From Alphaproteobacteria bacterium UBA2966 (lineage in GTDB: Bacteria > Pseudomonadota > Alphaproteobacteria > UBA2966): a stretch of 21,660 bases of DNA. How positions within the stretch are numbered: the stretch's first letter is position 1; each line of letters opens with the position of its first letter. Shown here piece by piece: positions 14,767 to 21,660 of the stretch. Below the pieces are notes generated by a model. It worked only from the letters and a program-made list of their open reading frames with translations, had not been told where the DNA came from and made no database searches. The stretch spans positions 7,897 through 29,556 of the forward strand of contig DEBC01000005.1 in the NCBI GenBank assembly GCA_002348365.1, given 5' to 3'. A program made the translations under genes and the position numbers.

Positions 14767-15360
14767 ATGTATGACGGTCACGTCGAGCGGCTGATCCAGT
14801 TGCTGGCCAGGATTCCAGGTCTGGGCCCACGCTCGGCAAGACGGGCCGTGCTTCACTTGATCAAGCGCAAAGACACGCTGCTCGAACCCCTGGCGCAGGC
14901 GCTGGTCACCGTCGCGGAATCTGTGCATCCCTGTTCCAGCTGTGGAAACCTGGACGCTCAGGATCCGTGCCAGGTGTGCACGGATATCCGTCGGGATCCT
15001 TCACAGATCTGTGTGGTCGAAGAGGTTGCCGATCTCTGGGCATTGGAGCGCGCCGGCATGTTTCGAGGCCGCTACCAGGTGCTCGGCGGAACCCTTTCAG
15101 CGTTGGATGGCGTGGGGCCGGAGGATCTCAACATCGCCAGCCTGATATCGAGGGCTGAAAGCCCAGAGGTCAAGGAGATCATCCTTGCCTTGAATGCAAC
15201 AGTCGACGGTCAGACAACGGCCCATTACATCCACGATTGTCTGGCAGACTGCGATGTCGTCGTATCTCAGCTCGCGCACGGTGTCCCGGTAGGGGGAGAA
15301 CTCGACTATCTCGATGACGGGACGATTGGTGCGGCGCTCAAGTCCCGGCAGCAGATGTAA
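14767..15360 (+). CDS. recR: Recombination mediator protein RecR
   Basis: RecR works with RecO and RecF to load RecA on gapped DNA covered by SSB. The 197-residue protein is the normal length. A helix-hairpin-helix lies near the start (LLARIPGLGPRSARRAVLHL), followed by a four-cysteine zinc finger (Cys56, Cys59, Cys68, Cys71). The Toprim domain begins at ICVVEEVADLWALE, and the C-terminal region includes QLAHGVPVGGELDYLDDGT. The ATG at 14767 lacks a clear ribosome site; coupling to ebfC, whose stop is 39 bp upstream in the same frame, is possible. Confidence 0.97.
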   Translation: MYDGHVERLIQLLARIPGLGPRSARRAVLHLIKRKDTLLEPLAQALVTVAESVHPCSSCGNLDAQDPCQVCTDIRRDPSQICVVEEVADLWALERAGMFRGRYQVLGGTLSALDGVGPEDLNIASLISRAESPEVKEIILALNATVDGQTTAHYIHDCLADCDVVVSQLAHGVPVGGELDYLDDGTIGAALKSRQQM

Positions 15361-15393
15361 CTGTGCGGGGGCTAATCACGATACGACTTGGGA

Positions 15394-15431
15394 TCAGATC
15401 GGCCGTAACTTCAAGCTGCCTGCCGATCTGA
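15394..15431. promoter_or_regulatory. 10-bp inverted repeat between recR and yghU
   Basis: TCAGATCGGC (15394-15403) and GCCGATCTGA (15422-15431) are exact reverse complements around an 18-nt loop. No T-tract follows, so it is not a canonical terminator of the recR unit. It lies 56 bp before the yghU start and could be an operator or a Rho-type stop structure. Confidence 0.3.
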
Positions 15432-15486
15432 ATGGTAGGATGTGTCTATTGGCGCGGTCCATTGCCGCCGGAAGGGAGGATCACGA

Positions 15487-16362
15487 ATGAACGACTCGTC
15501 AGCCTACGTGCCGCCGAAGGTATGGAAGTGGGAAAAGGAAAGCGGCGGACATTTCGCCAGCATCAATCGCCCGATTGCCGGTCCAACTCACGACAAGGAA
15601 CTCCCGATCGGAAAACACCCGTTGCAATTGTATTCACTGGCGACGCCCAACGGGGTGAAGGTCACCGTGATGCTGGAAGAACTGCTCGCACGAGGTATTG
15701 CCGGAGCCGAGTATGATGCCTGGCTGATCGATATCGGCGAGGGGGACCAGTTCGGCAGCGGATTTGTCGAAGCGAATCCAAATTCCAAGATCCCCGCTCT
15801 CACGGATCACAGCACTGAGACACCCACGCGCGTCTTCGAGTCGGGAGCGATTCTCCTCTACCTGGCGGAAAAATTTGATGCGTTCCTCCCAAGCGATCAT
15901 TCACGCCGGACCGAATGTCTCTCGTGGTTGTTCTGGCAGATGGGCAGCGCTCCTTATCTGGGCGGCGGCTTCGGTCACTTTTACGCCTATGCGCCGTCAC
16001 ACATTGAGTACTGCATCAACCGCTTTGCCATGGAGGTGAAACGCCAACTGGATGTGCTCGACCGCCATCTGGCCGACAATCAGTTCATGTGCGGTGACGA
16101 GTACACAATCGCCGACATGGCAATCTGGCCCTGGTACGGCGCCTTGATCCTGAACCGGGTCTACGAGGCGGCCGAGTTCCTCGATGCCGGGTCTTACAAG
16201 CACGTCGGAAGGTGGACCCAGGAAATTGAAGGCCGGGACACCGTGCAGCGCGGACGGATGGTCAACAAGATGAGAGGTCCGCTGGAGGAGCAGCTTCGCG
16301 AACGTCACGATGCCGGCGATTTCGATACCATGACACAGGACAAGCTGGAAGCCGCGGAGTAG
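15487..16362 (+). CDS. yghU: Glutathione S-transferase, YghU/Ure2p-like disulfide reductase
   Basis: The 291-residue protein closely follows E. coli YghU as I remember it: an N-terminal extension VWKWEKESGGHFASINRPIAG, then PLQLYSLATPNGVKVTVMLEEL for the thioredoxin fold, NPNSKIPAL and FESGAILLYLAEKF for the glutathione site. The helical domain carries GGGFGHFYAYAP, DEYTIADMAIWPW and FLDAGSYKHVGRW. YghU binds glutathione and reduces organic disulfides and peroxides in the cytoplasm. The ATG at 15487 follows GGGAGGA at an ideal distance; the open frame to 15442 is not needed. It converges on rmuC with only 5 bp between stops. Confidence 0.95.
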   Translation: MNDSSAYVPPKVWKWEKESGGHFASINRPIAGPTHDKELPIGKHPLQLYSLATPNGVKVTVMLEELLARGIAGAEYDAWLIDIGEGDQFGSGFVEANPNSKIPALTDHSTETPTRVFESGAILLYLAEKFDAFLPSDHSRRTECLSWLFWQMGSAPYLGGGFGHFYAYAPSHIEYCINRFAMEVKRQLDVLDRHLADNQFMCGDEYTIADMAIWPWYGALILNRVYEAAEFLDAGSYKHVGRWTQEIEGRDTVQRGRMVNKMRGPLEEQLRERHDAGDFDTMTQDKLEAAE

Positions 16363-16367
16363 GGCGC

Positions 16368-17447
16368 TCAGCCAGCCTCCCGGTCGCGTGGGGGCAACTG
16401 ATGGACGCGCGCGTCCAGACCGGTATCGTCGGCCTCCATCTCTCCGACCTGGATGTTCTCGATATTCTCCCCGCGCTTGACGACCTTTTCGGTGGAGATG
16501 CGTATCTGACGCATGTCTTCACCGGCCTGATCGAAGTGCCGGTGAAGCTTCGACACTCGATCATCCAAGCGTAGAACGTCCTTGAGCAGAGCCTGAACCT
16601 CCCGCTGGACGACGCCGGCTTGTTCCCGCATCTGAGCATCCTGCAGGACGGCTCGGACGGTATTGAGAGTCGCCATCAAGGTCGTTGGGGAAACGATCCA
16701 GACCCGTTGCCGATAGGATTGCTCGACAGTGCCCGGAAAATTCGCGTGAAGCTCGGCGTACACGGCTTCGGAGGGAAGAAACATCAATGCTGATTCTGCC
16801 GTTTCCCCAGGCAGAATATAGCGTTCCGCGATATCACCGACATGCTTGAGGATGTCCTGCGTAAATGACCGCGATGCCGCCGTCCGCGCGCTCTCGTCCT
16901 CGGCAGATCTCAGGGCGTGATAGCTTTCGAGCGGGAATTTCGCATCGACCACGATCGGGCCCGGCGGGTTGGGTAGCTTGACCAGACAGTCCGCACGGCG
17001 ATTGTTCGACAGGGTTGCCTGAAATTCATAAGCCGAAGGTGGCAACGCGGACGTCACAAGGTCGTGGAGTTGGATTTCGCCAAATGCACCTCGCGCCTGC
17101 TTGTTGGCGAGTATGTCCTGCAACCCCACAACATGTCCGCTGAGTTCCGATATGTGTTTCTGCGCCGCATCCAGGACGTTGAGGTGCTTCTTGAGATCAC
17201 CGAGAGTCTCGGCGGTGCGGGCAGAGGATTGCTCAAGGCCTTCTCCCAACCGTCGGCTGACACCGTCCAGTCGTTCATCGAGAGTGCGTCTCAATTCGGC
17301 CTGATTGGCAGCCGTGCTTTCCGCGATCTGCGCGACACGGCCGCTCATCTCTTTCTGGGCGCCAATCAGGTGGACCGCAAGAAATACGGCGCCGGCCAGC
17401 ATAACTGCTGCGACGATGGCGACGATCACCAGAGTCGTCGGGTCCAT
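16368..17447 (-). CDS. rmuC: DNA recombination protein RmuC
   Basis: RmuC proteins limit inversions at inverted repeats and carry a PD-(D/E)XK-like nuclease core. At 359 residues this is on the short side for the family. It has an N-terminal transmembrane helix (about 7-28), a predicted coiled coil rich in Ala, Glu, Gln and Arg (32-110), then the RmuC core with QARGAFGEIQLHDLV, the catalytic-type strand PGPIVVDAKFPLESY, YILPGETAESALMFLPSEAVYAEL and VWIVSPTTLMATLNTVRAVL. The ATG overlaps the stop of the small exported protein as TGATG, implying translational coupling. Confidence 0.94.
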   Translation of the reverse strand: MDPTTLVIVAIVAAVMLAGAVFLAVHLIGAQKEMSGRVAQIAESTAANQAELRRTLDERLDGVSRRLGEGLEQSSARTAETLGDLKKHLNVLDAAQKHISELSGHVVGLQDILANKQARGAFGEIQLHDLVTSALPPSAYEFQATLSNNRRADCLVKLPNPPGPIVVDAKFPLESYHALRSAEDESARTAASRSFTQDILKHVGDIAERYILPGETAESALMFLPSEAVYAELHANFPGTVEQSYRQRVWIVSPTTLMATLNTVRAVLQDAQMREQAGVVQREVQALLKDVLRLDDRVSKLHRHFDQAGEDMRQIRISTEKVVKRGENIENIQVGEMEADDTGLDARVHQLPPRDREAG

Positions 17448-17704
17448 CAGCAGATTTTCCGAAATCGCATTGCGCCTACTCTACCATGGTCGAGTTCTCC
17501 TGTTTCCGCATTGATTTCGGTGACCGCTTCGACGGCAAAGGTCACCCGCTCCGGAATTGTGAGGCTGACACTGGATGTCGCTGTCGATGTCGCATCGATC
17601 TGGCCTGAATCAGCTGCGCGGCCACCTTCTGGCGTCGCCAGAGCCATCGCCAGCACAGTCAATGAAGTCACAATCAGTGTTCGGAGTTTATTGTCCCTGA
17701 CCAT
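17447..17704 (-). CDS. Small exported protein of unknown function
   Basis: I do not recognise the family. The 85-residue product from the ATG at 17704 has a basic N terminus (MVRDNKLR), a hydrophobic core (TLIVTSLTVLAMALA) and a probable signal-peptidase site at GGRA-ADSG. The mature part is about 55 residues, Thr/Ser- and Val-rich (TSTATSSVSLTIPERVTF), with an acidic middle and a basic end containing one Cys. This fits a small periplasmic or surface protein. The open frame extends to 17779, but those residues put charge ahead of the signal sequence. Its stop overlaps the rmuC start (TGATG), which supports it being translated. Confidence 0.6.
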   Translation of the reverse strand: MVRDNKLRTLIVTSLTVLAMALATPEGGRAADSGQIDATSTATSSVSLTIPERVTFAVEAVTEINAETGELDHGRVGAMRFRKIC

Positions 17705-17849
17705 GAAACCCGCCCGTGCAATCTCCCACCCTTCCGCTGGTCGGTACACAGAGGCGTCAATCAATCGCCGTCGCCCCAACGCCGTGCCAGCGCATTACCT
17801 TCGACAACACGCCCATATCATAACCAAGCTTGGGCAGGAGGAGAATGGA

Positions 17850-17879
17850 ATGAATCCCGCGCGATCGGCTCCGAACTGA
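17850..17879 (+). CDS. Nine-codon mini-ORF upstream of def
   Basis: A very strong ribosome site, AGGAGGAG (17836-17843), lies 8 bp before an ATG that encodes only MNPARSAPN before TGA. It ends 72 bp before the def start. Such a site with a tiny frame could be a leader peptide that controls def-fmt, or a chance SD or a remnant start. No attenuator hairpin is obvious. Confidence 0.25.
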   Translation: MNPARSAPN

Positions 17880-17951
17880 GGCAGTACCCCCTTTCGTCTG
17901 AACGGCGCCTGCGGTATGGAAAGCCCCATTCACCGCGAGATAGAATCCTTC

Positions 17952-18476
17952 ATGGCCACTCTTCCCATCATCACTGCACCGAATGCGAGGCTTAAAGTAA
18001 CGTCGGAAGTGGTTGAGACTGTGGATGACAGTATCCGCAAGCTTCTCGACGATATGCTGGAGACCATGTACGCCGCGCCAGGCATTGGACTGGCCGCCAT
18101 ACAGGTGGGCGTACCCAAACGCGCGATCGTGGTCGATCTGGGGCGGGAGTCTCAGCCGAATGGTCCGCTATTTCTGGTCAATCCCAAGATCGTGTGGGCG
18201 TCGGAGGAGTTTCTGGCGCGGGAAGAGGGGTGCCTTTCCCTGCCGGAGCAGTATGCGGATGTGGAAAGGCCATCAGAGGTGAAGGTCAGCTACCTGGACT
18301 ATGACAACAGGCAACGCGAGATACACGTCGATGAGATACTGTCGACATGCATCCAGCACGAAATGGACCATCTTGAAGGTATCCTGCTCGTCGATCATCT
18401 ATCTGCCGTCAAGCGCAGCATGATCGTCCGCAAACTGGCGAAAGCCCGCAAACAGGCACAGTACGACACCGTCTGA
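17952..18476 (+). CDS. def: Peptide deformylase
   Basis: This metalloenzyme removes the formyl group from new proteins' first methionine. At 174 residues it is of normal length. The three family motifs are present: GIGLAAIQVG (44-53, with Ile where Pro is more common), EGCLSLP (92-98, metal ligand Cys94) and QHEMDH (135-140, His136, Glu137, His140). The start at 17952 (MATLPIITAPN) matches family N termini; an in-frame ATG at 17916 would add 12 residues. Its stop is 1 bp before the fmt start, so the two are co-translated. Confidence 0.97.
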   Translation: MATLPIITAPNARLKVTSEVVETVDDSIRKLLDDMLETMYAAPGIGLAAIQVGVPKRAIVVDLGRESQPNGPLFLVNPKIVWASEEFLAREEGCLSLPEQYADVERPSEVKVSYLDYDNRQREIHVDEILSTCIQHEMDHLEGILLVDHLSAVKRSMIVRKLAKARKQAQYDTV

Positions 18477-18477
18477 C

Positions 18478-19413
18478 ATGTCGCTTCGACTGGTCTTCAT
18501 GGGCACCCCGACCTTCGCAGTACCATCCTTGACAGCGTTGGTGGAGGCGGGTCACCAACTGGTTTGCGCATACAGTCAACCGGCGCGGCCCGCAGGGCGC
18601 GGCAAACGGCCAAGACCCTCTCCCGTGCAAACTGCGGCCGAGTCATATGGGATCACTGTTCGCACGCCAGAGTCCTTGAGGACGGATGCTGAACAGTCGG
18701 TGATAAACGATTTCGATGCCGATGCCGTGGTGGTGGTCGCCTACGGGCTGCTTTTACCAAAACCTGTGCTGGAGGCTCCGCGCTTCGGCTGTCTCAATGT
18801 CCATGCATCCCTGTTGCCGCGATGGCGCGGTGCGGCCCCCATACAGCGGGCTTTGTTGGCGGGCGATACTCAAACCGGGGTCAGTATCATGAGGCTGGAT
18901 GAGGGCCTGGATACGGGACCGGTACTGATGCAACGGTCCATGGGAATCACCGGCGATGACACGACCGGGACGCTCCACGACCGGTTGGCAGAACTGGGAG
19001 CCGAACTGATCGTGGATACACTCTCGAAATTATCACACGAGCACCTTGTCGCCGTCGATCAGGACGATGATGAGGCAACCTACGCTGCAAAAATAGAGCG
19101 GTCGGAAACAGAGCTGGACTGGAAGAACTCTGCCGCGCAACTCGATCGCCAGGTCCGGGCGCTTGCACCGGCACCGGGTGCCTGGTTTCGACTTGGGACA
19201 GAGCGAATCAAGGTGTTCGCATGTGAGCCGGTCGCGGTCAAAAGCGGAATCCCCGGCGAAATACTGGACGACACACTCACGGTCGCCTGTGGCGAAGGCG
19301 CACTGCGCCTGCGGAGGTTGCAGCGAGAAGGACGCAAGGTCATGGATGCCGATGCATTCCTGCGAGGTCAGGCGATGCCACCCGGAACCCGGCTCGTCGA
19401 TCTTCCGGCCTGA
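18478..19413 (+). CDS. fmt: Methionyl-tRNA formyltransferase
   Basis: Fmt formylates Met-tRNA(fMet) with 10-formyltetrahydrofolate for translation initiation. The 311-residue protein has LRLVFMGTPTFAVPSL at the start, RPAGRGKRPRPSPVQ in the tRNA-contact loop, and the formyl-transfer site NVHASLLPRWRGAAPI with Asn107 and His109. Asp145 follows in LDEGLDTGP. The C-terminal OB-like domain follows from about 205. The gene starts 1 bp after def and ends 7 bp before truA. Confidence 0.97.
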   Translation: MSLRLVFMGTPTFAVPSLTALVEAGHQLVCAYSQPARPAGRGKRPRPSPVQTAAESYGITVRTPESLRTDAEQSVINDFDADAVVVVAYGLLLPKPVLEAPRFGCLNVHASLLPRWRGAAPIQRALLAGDTQTGVSIMRLDEGLDTGPVLMQRSMGITGDDTTGTLHDRLAELGAELIVDTLSKLSHEHLVAVDQDDDEATYAAKIERSETELDWKNSAAQLDRQVRALAPAPGAWFRLGTERIKVFACEPVAVKSGIPGEILDDTLTVACGEGALRLRRLQREGRKVMDADAFLRGQAMPPGTRLVDLPA

Positions 19414-19420
19414 GCCTGGA

Positions 19421-20176
19421 ATGCCCCGTTACAAACTCATCATCGAATATGACGGTACACCGTTTCATGGTTGGCAGCGCCAGGCCAATGGACGATCGGT
19501 CCAGGAATGCCTTGAACAGGCAGTCTTGGGGTTTTGCGGCGAGTCCGTAAGGTCTCATGTTGCAGGTCGTACCGATGCCGGTGTTCATGCGTTGGGCCAG
19601 GTCGCCCATATTGATCTCGAGCAGGAACACCCGGCGCACACCGTGCGGAATGCACTGAATTTCCATCTTCGCCCGGACCCCATCGCCGTTGTAATGGCTG
19701 AACAGGTCGATACAGGTTTTCATGCGCGGTTTTCAGCGACCGGCCGACACTATCGTTACCGTATCTTGAACCGTCCCGCCCCATCCGTGGTGGACCGCAA
19801 TCGCGTCTGGCACGTGCCCGTCCCGCTGGACGGTGCCGCCATGCACGCAGCTGCCCAGGTCTTGTTGGGACAGCACGATTTTACGACATTCCGCGCCGCC
19901 CATTGCCAGGCGAAGTCACCCGTCAAGACATTGGACCGACTGGACGTCACCGCTGCGGGCAGCGAGATCTCTATCGAGGCATCCGCGCGCTCCTTTCTGC
20001 ATCACCAGGTCCGTTCCATGGTGGGCACGCTGAAGTTGGTCGGTGAAGGCAAATGGCAGGCATCGCAGGTTGCATGGGCGCTGGCGGCCTGTGATCGATC
20101 GCGCGCCGGACCCACCGCACCGGCGCGAGGCCTCTATCTGGCCAAGGTCGATTACGCTCCGTCCTGTGAGGACTGA
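19421..20176 (+). CDS. truA: tRNA pseudouridine(38-40) synthase
   Basis: TruA converts uridines 38-40 of the tRNA anticodon arm to pseudouridine. The 251-residue protein has YKLIIEYDGTPFHGWQRQ, the catalytic Asp52 in AGRTDAGVHALGQ, the conserved DFTTFRAAHCQAKSP segment, FLHHQVRSMVGTL and a normal C terminus. The ATG at 19421 is preceded by GCCTGGA as a modest ribosome site. It is the last recognisable gene of def-fmt-truA; the next gene is convergent with 153 bp between. Confidence 0.97.
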   Translation: MPRYKLIIEYDGTPFHGWQRQANGRSVQECLEQAVLGFCGESVRSHVAGRTDAGVHALGQVAHIDLEQEHPAHTVRNALNFHLRPDPIAVVMAEQVDTGFHARFSATGRHYRYRILNRPAPSVVDRNRVWHVPVPLDGAAMHAAAQVLLGQHDFTTFRAAHCQAKSPVKTLDRLDVTAAGSEISIEASARSFLHHQVRSMVGTLKLVGEGKWQASQVAWALAACDRSRAGPTAPARGLYLAKVDYAPSCED

Positions 20177-20329
20177 CCGATGAAAGGCACCGAAAAACTG
20201 GCTATGTCCTGCCCGATGTGGACGGGACTATCACTTGGGCAACAGTGTGCGAAGTGTGCGAATTCATCCTTCGCGAGGACGCGATCTCATCGCTCGTTGG
20301 ATGCCTTGAACGCGCAGTAACGCGCGGTG

Positions 20330-20890
20330 TCAGAACAGTCGCTCCACACCCAACGTGACGACCAATCCCAGCATGAGATCTACGACGACGACGGCCAGCG
20401 CCAGCATCGGCGCGGCGCGAAGCGCCGTTCGTGCGATAAACCACTGATAGAAGAGCAGGGCGCCGGTGACCAGCAGGCCCAGGAACGTGTTCAGCGTGGC
20501 CGGCAGAAGGCCGGAGGAATCAAGAATGACCACCGGGAGGATCACGCTGACCTGAACGACGGCAGACCAGTTGTAGGCGATGATGTAGGTGAAGTAGTAG
20601 CTCCCCAGGGACAGCGCCCAACAGACCGGCACCATGACAGCGGGAAAGACGATCCAGCCCAGGACATAGGAGGTGATCTCGCTGAGCCAGTAGCTGCCGC
20701 CCGCCATGAATTCCGGGTCGAAGCGCAGGGCAACGATGAGGGCAAACGGTGGTGCAACAAGCAGTGCCGCAATAAAGGAACGCCAAAACGCCGGAATTGA
20801 GATCGTGAACCAGCGCAGGGCCGTCGCATCGAGCAGCGCCAATCGATAGGCGCCGAATGCGGAATTGACGATTTCCTGGCCCGTCGGCAT
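20330..20890 (-). CDS. Five-helix integral membrane protein of unknown function
   Basis: I do not recognise a named family. From the ATG at 20890 the protein is 186 residues, with hydrophobic segments at roughly 36-55, 74-95, 98-123, 131-153 and 160-182 and a short polar N terminus (MPTGQEIVNSAFGAYRLALLD). The topology suggests an inner-membrane protein without a large soluble domain. The open frame to 20980 overlaps dapE, so the start at 20890, 11 bp after the dapE stop, is better and implies co-transcription with dapE. Confidence 0.75.
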   Translation of the reverse strand: MPTGQEIVNSAFGAYRLALLDATALRWFTISIPAFWRSFIAALLVAPPFALIVALRFDPEFMAGGSYWLSEITSYVLGWIVFPAVMVPVCWALSLGSYYFTYIIAYNWSAVVQVSVILPVVILDSSGLLPATLNTFLGLLVTGALLFYQWFIARTALRAAPMLALAVVVVDLMLGLVVTLGVERLF

Positions 20891-20901
20891 GGGAAAGCGG
20901 C

Positions 20902-21660
20902 CTAGGCGGTGGCGAAGTAGTCTTCGAGAATGGCGATATAGACCTTTGTCAGCCTGTCGAGGTCGGTAAGGGCAATACACTCATCCACTTTATGCATGGT
21001 GCGACCGACAAGGCCGAATTCGGCGACTTCGGCATAGTCCTTTATGAAGCGAGCATCGGACGTCCCACCGCTTGTGCTGAGTTCGGGCCGGACATCGAGG
21101 ACGCGTTCGACGGCCCCCGCAACGGTTTCCGAGAACGTTCCCGCCTTGGTCAGAAATGCCTCTCCGCTAACGGAAACAGCGAGGTCATAGGCGCCGCCGA
21201 CCTGATCGAACTGTTCGCGAAGCCAGGCCTCGAGCGAGTCTCCGGTGTGCGTATCGTTGAACCGGATGTTGAACGTTGCGCGCGCGGTTGCCGGAATGAC
21301 ATTGGTGGCTGGATTGCCGACATCCACCGACGTGACAGTGATAGTCGATGGCTGAAAGTGCTCGTTGCCGTCATCGAGCGATGTCTCTGTCAGAACGCGC
21401 AACATCGAAACCAGTCTGGGGATAGGATTGTCCGCCAGATGCGGGTAGGCGGCGTGTCCCTGGGTTCCCTCTACCGTCAGACGGCCCACCATCGATCCGC
21501 GGCGACCGATCTTGATCATGTCGCCCACATTCTCTGGGTTTGTGGGTTCACCGACCAGACATGCGTCGATCTCGTGGCCGTTGTCCGCCATCCACTTCAG
21601 GACCTTGCGGGTGCCATTGATTGCTGGCCCTTCCTCATCTCCTGTGATCAGCAGGCAGAT
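20902..21660 (-). CDS. dapE: Succinyl-diaminopimelate desuccinylase, 5'-truncated by window edge
   Basis: DapE hydrolyses N-succinyl-LL-diaminopimelate in lysine and peptidoglycan precursor synthesis. The frame is open to the window end: before the internal ATG at 21591 it reads ICLLITGDEEGPAINGTRKV, which holds the bridging carboxylates of the M20 peptidase site (GDEEG). The metal-binding GEPTN, the dimerisation domain with GTQGHAAYPHLADNP, and the C-terminal TSGGTSDARFIK and MHKVDECI with the last histidine ligand are present. About one third of the protein lies outside. The membrane-protein gene follows. Confidence 0.96.
   Translation of the reverse strand: MCLLITGDEEGPAINGTRKVLKWMADNGHEIDACLVGEPTNPENVGDMIKIGRRGSMVGRLTVEGTQGHAAYPHLADNPIPRLVSMLRVLTETSLDDGNEHFQPSTITVTSVDVGNPATNVIPATARATFNIRFNDTHTGDSLEAWLREQFDQVGGAYDLAVSVSGEAFLTKAGTFSETVAGAVERVLDVRPELSTSGGTSDARFIKDYAEVAEFGLVGRTMHKVDECIALTDLDRLTKVYIAILEDYFATA

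Noticed and set aside
20180..20320. 46-codon frame after truA with GAGGAC before its ATG
   Set aside because: The ribosome site is suggestive and there is a Cys-x2-Cys, but nothing matches a family and another frame across the same bases reads equally well (GYVLPDVDGTITWATVCEVC); too weak to call.
1..21660. CRISPR arrays, tRNA genes, IS elements
   Set aside because: No regularly spaced repeats, no tRNA cloverleaf and no transposase motif were found on reading both strands by eye; a tRNA or repeat scan would be decisive.

Overview
The window looks like a chromosomal segment of a moderately GC-rich alphaproteobacterium, perhaps Rhodospirillales or a related order; the lineage is inferred from protein style and gene order, not from a search. 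Two kinds of DNA are present. Both edges cut genes: pheA at the left and dapE at the right.

The right half (about 9.5-21.7 kb) and the extreme left are housekeeping. Minus strand: two tandem NudC-type Nudix hydrolases and a SAM methyltransferase. Plus strand: SRP RNA (ffs) with a readable promoter, then dnaX, ebfC/ybaB and recR. A yghU-type glutathione transferase faces rmuC, which is coupled to a small exported protein by a TGATG overlap. Next come def, fmt and truA on plus, then a five-helix membrane protein and dapE on minus. These genes serve DNA replication and repair, protein targeting, formyl-methionine metabolism, tRNA modification and lysine/peptidoglycan precursor synthesis.

The segment from about 0.74 to 9.1 kb is accessory and metabolic. 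It holds a degraded gene with a Tat-like leader and a dienelactone-hydrolase-family protein preceded by a cluster of GATC palindromes. A minus-strand operon follows: a leaderless substrate-binding-protein-like protein, a Rieske oxygenase and a broken homocysteine S-methyltransferase. Then come a MmcQ/YjbR protein, a second Rieske oxygenase divergent from two DUF1330 proteins, and a fatty acid hydroxylase/sterol desaturase-family membrane enzyme. The composition suggests oxidative catabolism or demethylation of an organic compound. The substrate cannot be read from the sequence, and no reductase, ferredoxin or transporter permease is encoded here.

The points most worth a second look are the leaderless binding-protein fold inside a Rieske operon, the deletion-plus-frameshift in the methyltransferase, the 19-bp perfect inverted repeat around 9.3-9.45 kb, the operator-like palindromes at the hydrolase start, and the tandem nudC pair.
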